Below, one piece after another: positions 8,689 through 15,905 of a DNA stretch of 22,250 nt. This DNA is from a bacterium (GTDB lineage: Bacteria > Bacillota_I > Bacilli_A > RF39 > UBA660). The notes beneath the pieces are model-generated. The model was not told the DNA's origin, searched no databases, and was given only the letters and a program-made list of their open reading frames with translations. Where the stretch lies: the NCBI GenBank assembly GCA_029007415.1, contig JAQXHT010000106.1, forward strand, positions 1 through 22,250. Direction: 5' to 3'. Both the position numbers and the translations under genes were made by a program. Each line of letters begins with the position of its first letter. Within the stretch, counting starts at the first letter, position 1.

Positions 8689-9876
8689 ATGAAAAAAACA
8701 ATAAAAGATTTTAAACTAAAAAATAAAAAAGTAATCATAAGATGTGATTTTAATGTTCCTTTAAAAGATGGGAAAATAATAGATGATACAAGGATTAAGA
8801 ATAGTTTAAAGACTATTCAGTATGCAATAGATAAAAATGCTAAAGTAATATTACTTAGTCATTTGGGAAGAATAAAAGAAGAAGAGGACAAAATCAAAAA
8901 CAATTTAAGGGTAGTTGCCGATAGGTTAAGTGATTTATTAGCTAAAAAAGTTATATTTATAGATGAAGTAGTTGGTGATAAAGTAAAAACTGCCATTAAA
9001 AATATGAAAGTGCAAGATGTTATTTTATTGCAAAATACTAGATATGAAGATTTAAATGATAAGAAAGAAAGTGGTTGTGACTTAGAATTTGCTAAAGAAT
9101 TAGCAAGTTATGGTGACATTTTTATTAATGACGCTTTTGGTACTATTCATAGAAAACATGCATCTAATTATGGAATAAGTAAATATCTTGAAAGTGGTAT
9201 TGGTTTTTTAGTTGAAGAAGAATTAGCTAAGCTAGCTATTTTAAATAAACCAGAGCAGCCATTTACCATTATAATGGGTGGTGCTAAAGTTGGTGATAAA
9301 ATAGGTGTTATTGATAACTTACTCCCTAGATGTGATAAATTATTAATTGGTGGTGGAATGGCTTTTACTTTTTTACAAGCTGAAGGCTATGAAATAGGAA
9401 ATTCTATTTTAGATACAGATTCCTTAGAATACTGCCAGAAACTACTTAAAAAATATCCAGAAAAAATCGTGCTACCGGTTGATATTGCTTGTTCAACAGA
9501 GTACAAAAATGCAGCTGATAGAACAGAAAAAGACATCAATGAAATAGATTTTCATGAAATGGGACTAGACATTGGTAGTAAAACATTATCGCTATTTGAA
9601 AATTACTTAACTAATTCAAAAACAGTCTTTTGGAATGGACCACTAGGTGTTTATGAATTTCCAACATATGCAGAAAGTACTGATAAACTATTGAAATTTT
9701 TAGTAACTAACAATTCAAAAACAGTACTAGGTGGAGGAGATATCGTAGCTGCTGCTAGTAAACTTTCCTTAACTGATAAATTTTATCACGTATCAACTGG
9801 TGGAGGAGCTACATTAGAATATTTAAGTGGTAAAGACTTACCAGGACTTGAAAATATCGAGGAAAAAGGGGAATAA
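8689..9876 (+). CDS. pgk: Phosphoglycerate kinase
   Basis: Complete 395-residue kinase that transfers the acyl phosphate of 1,3-bisphosphoglycerate to ADP, the first ATP-yielding step of glycolysis. N-domain substrate motifs are visible: IRCDFNVPLKDGK (residues about 18-30), LLSHLGR, and NDAFGTIHRKHAS. The C-domain nucleotide motifs are GGAKVGDK, FWNGPLGVYE, GGGDIVAAA and the GGGATLEYLSG hinge/loop near the end. The start ATG has GGGTGAG about 9 bases upstream. The next gene starts 2 bases after the stop, so pgk heads a co-translated operon reaching tpiA. The length is normal for the family. Confidence 0.98.
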   Translation: MKKTIKDFKLKNKKVIIRCDFNVPLKDGKIIDDTRIKNSLKTIQYAIDKNAKVILLSHLGRIKEEEDKIKNNLRVVADRLSDLLAKKVIFIDEVVGDKVKTAIKNMKVQDVILLQNTRYEDLNDKKESGCDLEFAKELASYGDIFINDAFGTIHRKHASNYGISKYLESGIGFLVEEELAKLAILNKPEQPFTIIMGGAKVGDKIGVIDNLLPRCDKLLIGGGMAFTFLQAEGYEIGNSILDTDSLEYCQKLLKKYPEKIVLPVDIACSTEYKNAADRTEKDINEIDFHEMGLDIGSKTLSLFENYLTNSKTVFWNGPLGVYEFPTYAESTDKLLKFLVTNNSKTVLGGGDIVAAASKLSLTDKFYHVSTGGGATLEYLSGKDLPGLENIEEKGE

Positions 9877-9878
9877 AA

Positions 9879-10331
9879 ATGGGCAAGAGATATGTTGAGG
9901 TAGTAACTAATAAAGACTTGAATAAAATAGAAGCATTAAATGATTTTTGTCTTCGTAATGATACAGAAAACGTTAGTAAAAATATTTTAGCTAATAAGGA
10001 ATTATCACCAGTTGTTTTTGAAGACTACTTGGCTTATTTTGATAATGAAAAGGTGATAGATTATTGTTTCATTCATGGTGAAACAGATTTGAAGAAGGGT
10101 TTTCTTTCTTTTCCTATCACATTAGAACCAAGAAAAAATCACTTTTTTGTAGAAGCAGCTGTTGATTATGCGTTTTCAGCTGGACTTGATGAAGTATCTA
10201 TTATGACTAAAGACCAAACATTAAAACCCGTTTTAGAAAAACTTGGTTTTATATCTTTAGGAATAGATGGAGATGTTGCCTCATATACTCTAGGACTCGA
10301 AGATAAAGAGAAGGGAAAAATAAGAATATGA
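9879..10331 (+). CDS. GNAT-like acetyltransferase-fold protein, substrate unknown
   Basis: A 150-residue soluble protein. The C-terminal half (HFFVEAAVDYAFSAGLDEVSIMT followed by PVLEKLGFISLG) has the layout of the GNAT fold: a helix, a strand, and the KLGF strand typical of its end. The classic acetyl-CoA loop (Q/RxxGxG/A) is not clear, so catalytic activity is uncertain. It begins 2 bases after pgk with an AAGGGGA ribosome site inside the end of pgk, and its stop overlaps the next start as ATGA. This places it firmly in the pgk-tpiA operon. The role in that operon is unknown. Confidence 0.75.
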   Translation: MGKRYVEVVTNKDLNKIEALNDFCLRNDTENVSKNILANKELSPVVFEDYLAYFDNEKVIDYCFIHGETDLKKGFLSFPITLEPRKNHFFVEAAVDYAFSAGLDEVSIMTKDQTLKPVLEKLGFISLGIDGDVASYTLGLEDKEKGKIRI

Positions 10332-11332
10332 AACATTTGAAAAGAAATAGTTTTATCATTTTGCTTATAACTCTATTTGTTTTATTTCTAGTGCTTAAAG
10401 ATAATTTTAAGACAGTTATTAGTACCATAACAACTATGGATATGAAATTTGTTATCATTGCAATAGTTCTTTACTTTGCATATCTTTTCTTTCATGCATT
10501 AGTTAATTATTTATGGGTAAATGAAAAAGAAAAACTATCTCTTAAAGATGCTTTTCAACATATGATTATTACACAGTTTTTTAATGGTATTACGCCTTTT
10601 TCAACTGGTGGACAACCAATGGAAATATATATGTTAAAAAATCATGGTTTTCGTTATACGAAAGCAACTAATGTTATTATGCAAAACTTTATTGTTTATC
10701 AGTTAGCATTAGTTATCTTTGGTTTATTTGCTGTTATTTATAATTTTATTACAGGTGTTGTAGTTTATAAAAGTGTTTTAACAAGTTTGATAATATTAGG
10801 TTTTTTAATAAATACTATTGTAGCAGTAGTTATGTTATTAATAGCAACAAGTCAAAAATTTACCAATACTTTATTAAATCTAATTACAAATTTAGGAAAG
10901 AAGTTACACTTTATTAAAAATCAAGATAAATTTTTAGAAAAATGGCGTGAGCGATTAGAAGATTTTCATCAGTGTACTAAAGAAGTCAAAGAGAAGAAAG
11001 GCTTGTTCGTTCTTGGGATAGCTTTAAATTTAATAGCTTTAACTTGTTATTATGCAATACCTTTATTCTTAGTTTATAGTCTACATGATTATACTTCGAT
11101 GTCTTTCTTTACCTCTTTAGTTGCTAGTGCTTATGTTTTGATAATTGGTTCTTTTGTTCCTATTCCTGGAGCAACTGGTGGAATAGAATATGCTTTTTTA
11201 GAAATATTTTCTGGCTTTTTAGGAAAAAGTAGTGTTAGTGCTATAATGATTGTTTGGCGATTTATAACTTATTATTTGGGAATGGTAGTAGGAGGAGTAT
11301 TATTTAGTTTCCATAAGGAAGGAGAAAAATAA
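10328..11332 (+). CDS. UPF0104/YbhN-type polytopic membrane protein (lysylphosphatidylglycerol synthase membrane-domain family)
   Basis: A 334-residue integral membrane protein with about seven or eight hydrophobic segments (for example residues 9-22, 40-55, 119-140, 150-175, 235-255, 265-285 and 312-330). It belongs to the family of the MprF membrane (flippase-like) domain. The family signatures are visible: FFNGITPFSTGGQPMEIYML in the first third and PIPGATGGIEYAFLEIF near the C-terminus. It lacks the soluble aminoacyl-transferase half of MprF. It overlaps the stop of the upstream gene (ATGA) and the start of the glycosyltransferase (TAATG). In Bacilli such proteins often sit beside glucosyl-diacylglycerol synthases, which suggests a role in moving or making membrane lipids. 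That role is inferred. Confidence 0.88.
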   Translation: MKHLKRNSFIILLITLFVLFLVLKDNFKTVISTITTMDMKFVIIAIVLYFAYLFFHALVNYLWVNEKEKLSLKDAFQHMIITQFFNGITPFSTGGQPMEIYMLKNHGFRYTKATNVIMQNFIVYQLALVIFGLFAVIYNFITGVVVYKSVLTSLIILGFLINTIVAVVMLLIATSQKFTNTLLNLITNLGKKLHFIKNQDKFLEKWRERLEDFHQCTKEVKEKKGLFVLGIALNLIALTCYYAIPLFLVYSLHDYTSMSFFTSLVASAYVLIIGSFVPIPGATGGIEYAFLEIFSGFLGKSSVSAIMIVWRFITYYLGMVVGGVLFSFHKEGEK

Positions 11333-12606
11333 TGAGAATAGGACTTTTTACTGATAGTTATCCCCCATTTATAAATGGTGTTTCTACTAGTGTTGAAACA
11401 CTTAAAAATGCTTTGGAAGAAAAAGGACATATCGTTTATGTTGTAACAGTAGGACAGGATGCTACTACTTATTCTTATGATGAAGAAAAAAGAATTTTAA
11501 AAGTACCAGGTTTACCACTAGGTATTTATGATTATAGGGCAGCTAGTATTTATCCAGTTAAAGTTATCAAGACAATAAAGTCCTGGGAGTTGGATGTAAT
11601 ACATTCTCATACCGAATTGTGTATGGGAATATTTGCTAGACTTCTTGCAAAGCAATATCATATTCCGTTAGTACATACTTATCATACTATGTATAAAGAT
11701 TATACTTATTATGTTTCTAGAAATCATAAATACTTTGATATGGGGTGTAAAAAAGCAGTAGAGTATTTAAGCAAATTTTATTGTGATGATACAGCTAATG
11801 CATTTATTGTTCCTACTATAAAAACTTATCACTTATTTAGGGATGAATATCACTATAATAAAGAAATATATATTGTTCCAACAGGAATAGATTCTTCAAG
11901 GTTTAATAAAGAAAATGTTGATTTACCAAAAGTCAATGAAATAAGAAAAAAATTAGGTTATAAGAAGAATGATTTTGTTTATTTATTTGTAGGAAGAATG
12001 GCTCAAGAGAAAAATATTCTCTTTTTACTAGATGCGATGAGTAAGGTTAAAAGTAAAAAGAGTAATATAAAATTATTGTTAATTGGTGATGGACCAGATA
12101 AAGATGAATATGAAACTAAAATGAAAGAATTAGGTCTTCAAGATTCAGTTAAATTCTTTGGTTCTGCACCTTGGAGTGATATGCCACTTTATTATCATAT
12201 GTGTCAAGCCTTTGTAACAGCATCAGTTACAGAAACACAAGGCTTAACTGTGATAGAAGCTTTAGCAGCCGAAAAACCTGTCTTATGTATTGAAGATGAA
12301 GCTTTTCATACAATGGTTGTTAATAAACTTAATGGAATGTTCTTTAGTGATATAGAAACTTGTGCTGGTAAAATGTTTGAATTAGCAACGGATAAAAAAG
12401 AATATAACTCACTAATGAGACATACTAAGGGTTCGATTAAGCAATATTCTTTAAGTTCTTTTGCAGATAATGTTTTAGAAGTTTACAAAGTAGCGATTGA
12501 GAATTTTAATAATAAAAAAGATTTTTCTAATATGGTTCATAATACAGTAAAAAAACTTCTTGGTAAAAAGGATGGTAGTGTAGATGAAGGTAGTCTTAAA
12601 TCATAA
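11332..12606 (+). CDS. Family-4 glycosyltransferase, probable 1,2-diacylglycerol 3-alpha-glucosyltransferase
   Basis: A 424-residue GT-B glycosyltransferase. The N-terminal acceptor domain opens MRIGLFTDSYPPFINGVSTS, the signature of the bacterial alpha-monoglucosyl-diacylglycerol synthase group, and includes HSHTELCMGIFAR and VHTYHTMY. The nucleotide-sugar domain has FVGRMAQEKN and the EX7E motif E301-E309 (ETQGLTVIEAL). No signal peptide; such enzymes bind the inner membrane face through basic and hydrophobic patches. The C-terminal tail is Lys-rich. It would add glucose from UDP-glucose to diacylglycerol, giving the membrane glycolipid and lipoteichoic-acid anchor. The overlap with the UPF0104 gene and tpiA indicates one transcript. 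Acceptor specificity is inferred from family resemblance. Confidence 0.88.
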   Translation: MRIGLFTDSYPPFINGVSTSVETLKNALEEKGHIVYVVTVGQDATTYSYDEEKRILKVPGLPLGIYDYRAASIYPVKVIKTIKSWELDVIHSHTELCMGIFARLLAKQYHIPLVHTYHTMYKDYTYYVSRNHKYFDMGCKKAVEYLSKFYCDDTANAFIVPTIKTYHLFRDEYHYNKEIYIVPTGIDSSRFNKENVDLPKVNEIRKKLGYKKNDFVYLFVGRMAQEKNILFLLDAMSKVKSKKSNIKLLLIGDGPDKDEYETKMKELGLQDSVKFFGSAPWSDMPLYYHMCQAFVTASVTETQGLTVIEALAAEKPVLCIEDEAFHTMVVNKLNGMFFSDIETCAGKMFELATDKKEYNSLMRHTKGSIKQYSLSSFADNVLEVYKVAIENFNNKKDFSNMVHNTVKKLLGKKDGSVDEGSLKS

Positions 12607-13249
12607 AAGTAATTTAACTTATACTGAAATAATTGATTATTATAATAAGATAAAAGATTTCTTTCCAGATGATAATTTGATAGTATGTCCTAGTACTTGT
12701 TACTTACCAATATTTAAAAATGTTACACTTGGTAGTCAAGATATTAGTAGTTATAAAATGGGTAGTTATACGGGAGAAGTATCAGGAGAAGCTTTAAAGT
12801 CTTTAGGTGTTAAATATGTTTTTATTAATCATAGTGAGCGAAGACATTTCAAAAATGAGACATTAGTTGATGTTAAAGAAAAGTTAAAAAGGGCGAAAGA
12901 GAATAATTTAATACCAATTCTTTGTGTCGGTGAAGAAAAAGATGAGAATACTATAGAAGTTCTTTCTAATGATTTAGATTATTTACTTTCTGATTTATCT
13001 TTTGATGAACTATATATTTCCTATGAACCGTGTTATTCTATTGGAACAGGTATTGTTCCAGATAAAGATAAATTAATGTCTGTTTTTGAGTTTTTACATA
13101 ATAAATATAATTATCCATTGTTTTATGGAGGTAGTGTTTCCAAAGAAAATATAACAGTTTTTAAAGAGATACCTTATCTAGCTGGTATTTTACTTGGAAA
13201 GGCTAGTCTTGATATAGAAGAAATAAAAGAAATCTTAAAACAAATATAA
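12584..13249 (+). CDS. tpiA: Triosephosphate isomerase, short form
   Basis: Interconverts dihydroxyacetone phosphate and glyceraldehyde 3-phosphate. The catalytic residues are present: N6 and K8 (LNHKSN, instead of the common NWKMN), H83 (INHSERR) and E148 (YEPCYSIGTG). Loop 6 (IGTGIVP) and the phosphate-binding YGGSV near the end are also clear. At 221 residues it is about 30 shorter than usual, with loss spread over the N-terminal half. It starts 23 bases inside the glycosyltransferase gene, with AAAGGATGG before the ATG, so translation is coupled. It ends the pgk operon; no clear terminator is seen before the next gene. Confidence 0.95.
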   Translation: MKVVLNHKSNLTYTEIIDYYNKIKDFFPDDNLIVCPSTCYLPIFKNVTLGSQDISSYKMGSYTGEVSGEALKSLGVKYVFINHSERRHFKNETLVDVKEKLKRAKENNLIPILCVGEEKDENTIEVLSNDLDYLLSDLSFDELYISYEPCYSIGTGIVPDKDKLMSVFEFLHNKYNYPLFYGGSVSKENITVFKEIPYLAGILLGKASLDIEEIKEILKQI

Positions 13250-13271
13250 TATTGTAATAATTGGTGATGTA

Positions 13272-14095
13272 ATGAACAAATATTTAATTAAAACTCCTGA
13301 TAAGGATTTTCAATTTTTTTTAGATTCTTCAACTTTGAAAGGAACAAGAGCAAAACGACTTGCTATTGATAAAAAAACAAAATCAATGGCTTTCTTTAAG
13401 TATGAAAAAGATGGAGAATTTAATAGTGAAGCTTGTGTGCGAAAAAATGAGTTATGAAATAGCTAAAGTTCTTGACTATGATTGTGCAAAAATAGAGTTA
13501 GCTCGAGATGAAGATGGAACTTTAGGTGTTCTAAATTACCTGTTTGTAAATGTAGGAAATGATGAACATATGGATGCAGCTTCATATTTAAATATTAATG
13601 AAAAGAATAGAGCGCAAACATATACCGTGTCAAATATAAAAAGAACACTTGATAATATAGACTCAAAATTATTTGCTGGTTTTATAAGAACAATGATTTT
13701 TGATGCTTTGATTGGTGAACAAGATAGGCATGAAGAAAATTGGGGAATAACAAAGACTAACAATCAATATAAATATTCTCCACTTTATGATAATGGGGTT
13801 AATTTATTAAAGAAATTTAAAAAGTCCTATTTACTTAGAAAAATTCAGTAGTAGTTTAAAAGATTTTGATGCATATATAAATAGAAGTCATACTTTAATA
13901 TATAAAGAGGATAATATAAAAAAATATAAACATTTTGAATTGATTGAATATTTGAATGATAAATATCATAATATTGTGCAGCAGGAAATTCACAATTTGA
14001 ATAAACTAACTGATAAGAATATTGAAAATATTGTTAACAAAATACCGGACGATTTATTGACGGATGTACATAAAGCTTATATAATACAGTATTAA
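13272..14095 (+). pseudogene. HipA/CtkA-like serine/threonine kinase, broken by two frameshifts
   Basis: Three reading frames join into one protein of about 273 residues. Frame one (13272-13439) gives MNKYLIKTP through KGTRAKRL and the probable ATP-binding Lys in AFFKYEK. Dropping one base near 13440 restores SEACVEKMSYEIAKVL. Frame two carries the catalytic loop GEQDRHEENWGI and the metal-binding Asp in SPLYDNG, both typical of HipA-family kinases. Dropping one base near 13834 restores LLEKFSSSLKDFD and the last 84 or so codons to 14095. The gene follows tpiA by 22 bases with a weak ribosome site (GGTGAT). The intact fold would resemble the compact CtkA kinases. No hipB-like repressor is present. 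Both shifts are in the same direction. Decay is most likely, though sequencing error or recoding cannot be excluded. Confidence 0.85.
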
Positions 14096-14143
14096 AGAAA
14101 AGAAGAAATAGGCTTTTAGAGATAGTTTGAATGGGGTAAAAAA

Positions 14144-14818
14144 ATGACAAAAGAACTGTGGTTAATTTGGAAAGAGCCAACAAGTAGAAGAAGATATAAA
14201 ATTGGAATTTTAAGTTATGATGATAAATATACTTTTAAATATGTTAATCCAGAACTAAATGATGCATTGGCTGTTGGGTTTAAATATTTTCCTGGATTTG
14301 AGGATATTAATAAGACTTATATAAGTGATGATTTGTTTGCAAATATTGAAACAAGATTACCAAATCCTGCTAGACCTGATTATTTAGCTATTTTAAATTC
14401 TTATAATTTAGAAAAAAATTCTACTAAATTTGATATTTTAAAAGCTACTAAAGGTAGATTATTAACAGATAATTATGAATTTGTTCCAGCTTTTGATTCT
14501 ACTAAAGTTGAATTTGATGTAGCAGGTACTAGGTATTGTGATGATGTGAAAAAATGTAAGGATTTAATTGCAATAAATGATAAATTATTATTAGAATTAG
14601 AGCCAGAGAACAAATTTGATACAAATGCTATTAAGGTTATTTTGCATAAGAATGGACGTAACTATCATTTAGGTTATGTACCCAGATACTATACAACTGA
14701 ACTAGCAAAACTGCTGAAAGAAAAAGTTGAATATTCTGCAATGATTCAAAGTTTAAATTTTGAAAGTAAAATTAATGATGAAGCTATTACAGCTTTTGTA
14801 AAACTCATCTTTAATTAA
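14144..14818 (+). CDS. HipS-like (HipA N-terminal) domain fused to a HIRAN domain
   Basis: A 224-residue intact gene directly after the broken kinase. Residues about 5-117 match the HipA N-terminal subdomain pattern: GILSYDDKYTFKYV, YISDDLFANIETRLPNPARP, and KFDILKATKGRLLTDNYEFVP parallel the E. coli HipA stretches around HTFKYA, ITSDAVFNFFDNLLPDSP and PFDLLSEIGRDSVGAVTLIP. In HipBST systems this subdomain is a separate protein, HipS, and acts as antitoxin. Residues about 123-222 form a HIRAN domain (FDVAGTRY, LLELEPENKFDTNAIKV, HLGYVPRYYTTELAKLL), a fold tied to DNA-end or damaged-DNA binding. Start ATG has TGGGGT 7 bases upstream. The pairing suggests a HipST-like unit whose antidote carries a DNA-sensing module; that function is inferred. 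Confidence 0.85.
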   Translation: MTKELWLIWKEPTSRRRYKIGILSYDDKYTFKYVNPELNDALAVGFKYFPGFEDINKTYISDDLFANIETRLPNPARPDYLAILNSYNLEKNSTKFDILKATKGRLLTDNYEFVPAFDSTKVEFDVAGTRYCDDVKKCKDLIAINDKLLLELEPENKFDTNAIKVILHKNGRNYHLGYVPRYYTTELAKLLKEKVEYSAMIQSLNFESKINDEAITAFVKLIFN

Positions 14819-14820
14819 CG

Positions 14821-14830
14821 GTCGACAAAA
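14821..14830 (-). promoter_or_regulatory. Probable Spo0A-binding site (0A box) upstream of spo0A
   Basis: Reading the minus strand gives TTTTGTCGAC, an excellent match to the 0A box (TTTGTCGAA core) apart from the last base. It lies about 45 bases before the likely -10 (14871-14876) and about 100 bases before the spo0A start. Autoregulation of spo0A by its product is known in endospore formers; its use here is inferred. Confidence 0.55.
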
Positions 14831-14870
14831 TCTCCTATTTTTTGCTCTACCATTTTTTTCCTTAATGTTA

Positions 14871-14876
14871 TATAAT
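14871..14876 (+). promoter_or_regulatory. Likely -10 element of the spo0A promoter
   Basis: A perfect TATAAT within TGTTATATAAT. No matching -35 hexamer is found at 17 bases, which would fit a promoter helped by an activator. The leader to the ATG at 14928 is about 45 bases. Confidence 0.5.
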
Positions 14877-14927
14877 TAAAATGCATAGGGTAGTATTGAT
14901 GCGTGGTAGTATATGGAAGGAGAACTT

Positions 14928-15704
14928 ATGGAAAAAACCAACGTGTTAATGATTGATGATAACTTTGAATTGATCAAAATGGTAAAGGAGTATTTTAGTA
15001 ATAGTGAAACTGTTGCTATTAATTTAACTGCTAATGACGGAGTTGAAGGCTTAGACATAATCTTGAATAAAGAAGATGAGTATGATGTAATTCTACTTGA
15101 CTTGATAATGCCTAATAAAGATGGGTTACAAGTATTAAGAGAACTCAAAGAAAGAAATCTTCATAAAAGTGTAATAGTTTTAACTTCTTTTAATGCACAA
15201 AATGTAATAAGAGAGGCTAGTGAACTTGGAATAAGTTATTTTATTCTAAAACCATTTGAATTAACCGAACTTGAAAAAAGAATAGTTGAGTGTGGACATA
15301 AAGCAAAATATGATGGAAAGGTATTTGATATGCGATATAATAATTTACAAATATCAATTACTGATATTCTCCATGAACTTGGTGTTCCCTCTCATATAAA
15401 AGGATATCAATATATAAGAGAAGGTATAACAGTTTTGTTTGATCACCCTGACGTAATCGGTGGAATAACTAAGGAATTATATCCAGATATAGCTGCTAAA
15501 TATGATACAACTGTATCAAGAGTTGAAAGAGCAATAAGACATGCGATAGAAGTTAGTTGGAATAGAGGAAATTGGCAACTAATGGAGGAGATATTTGGTC
15601 ATAGTGTAGATATAGATAAGGCCAAACCGACAAATTCAGAATTTATTGTTACGGTAGCTGATAAACTTAGATTAGAATTTCACCAAGATCCAGTTAAGAA
15701 TTAA
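14928..15704 (+). CDS. spo0A: Stage 0 sporulation protein A, response regulator
   Basis: Master response regulator that commits endospore formers to sporulation. The 258-residue product has a receiver domain (residues 1-120) with acidic pair D10/D11, phospho-acceptor D58 (LLDLIMP), T86 and K108 (LKPF). The DNA-binding Spo0A_C domain (about 145-258) is strongly conserved: GGITKELYPDIAAKYDTT, SRVERAIRHAIEVSW and KAKPTNSEFI followed by VADKLRLEF. I chose ATG 14928 because GGAAGGAG (14915-14922) sits 5 bases upstream; the ATG at 14913 has no site and would add five residues. A hairpin terminator follows, so it is a single-gene unit. All phosphorylation residues are intact, so the protein should be functional. 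Confidence 0.97.
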   Translation: MEKTNVLMIDDNFELIKMVKEYFSNSETVAINLTANDGVEGLDIILNKEDEYDVILLDLIMPNKDGLQVLRELKERNLHKSVIVLTSFNAQNVIREASELGISYFILKPFELTELEKRIVECGHKAKYDGKVFDMRYNNLQISITDILHELGVPSHIKGYQYIREGITVLFDHPDVIGGITKELYPDIAAKYDTTVSRVERAIRHAIEVSWNRGNWQLMEEIFGHSVDIDKAKPTNSEFIVTVADKLRLEFHQDPVKN

Positions 15705-15726
15705 TAATATTAAAGATAATAAAAAG

Positions 15727-15752
15727 CAGATAATGAGGAGTTGTCTGTTTTT
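15727..15752 (+). terminator. Rho-independent terminator of spo0A
   Basis: CAGATAA (15727-15733) pairs with TTGTCTG (15741-15747) with one G-U, loop TGAGGAG, followed by TTTTT. A flanking run of five A before the stem could extend the pairing. Confidence 0.75.
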
Positions 15753-15841
15753 AATTATACAAAACTAGCCAAAATGTAAAATATTAATTATAGAAATATT
15801 TTGAATGATAAAGAAATTGTCATTTTTAATGATATTCTATA

Positions 15842-15870
15842 TTGACTTTGAAAATCTAATAAACTATACT
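15842..15870 (+). promoter_or_regulatory. Sigma-A type promoter of the AAA ATPase-gpmI operon
   Basis: TTGACT (15842-15847), a 17-base spacer, and TATACT (15865-15870) give a near-consensus housekeeping promoter. Expected transcript start is near 15877, about 29 bases before the ATG. Confidence 0.75.
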
Positions 15871-15905
15871 TAATCTGTATTAAATATGTGAGGTGAGTAC
15901 AATTT

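Noticed and set aside
10328..10331. Use of TGA as a Trp codon (Mollicutes code), prompted by in-frame TGA in the fragment at 21907-22029
   Set aside because: Intact genes end in TGA (10329-10331 and 20293-20295), with tight overlap of the next gene, and Trp is written TGG throughout. The TGA in the fragment is better explained by decay.
13250..13271. A hipB-like antitoxin gene before the kinase
   Set aside because: Only 22 bases separate tpiA from the kinase start, leaving no room for a gene.
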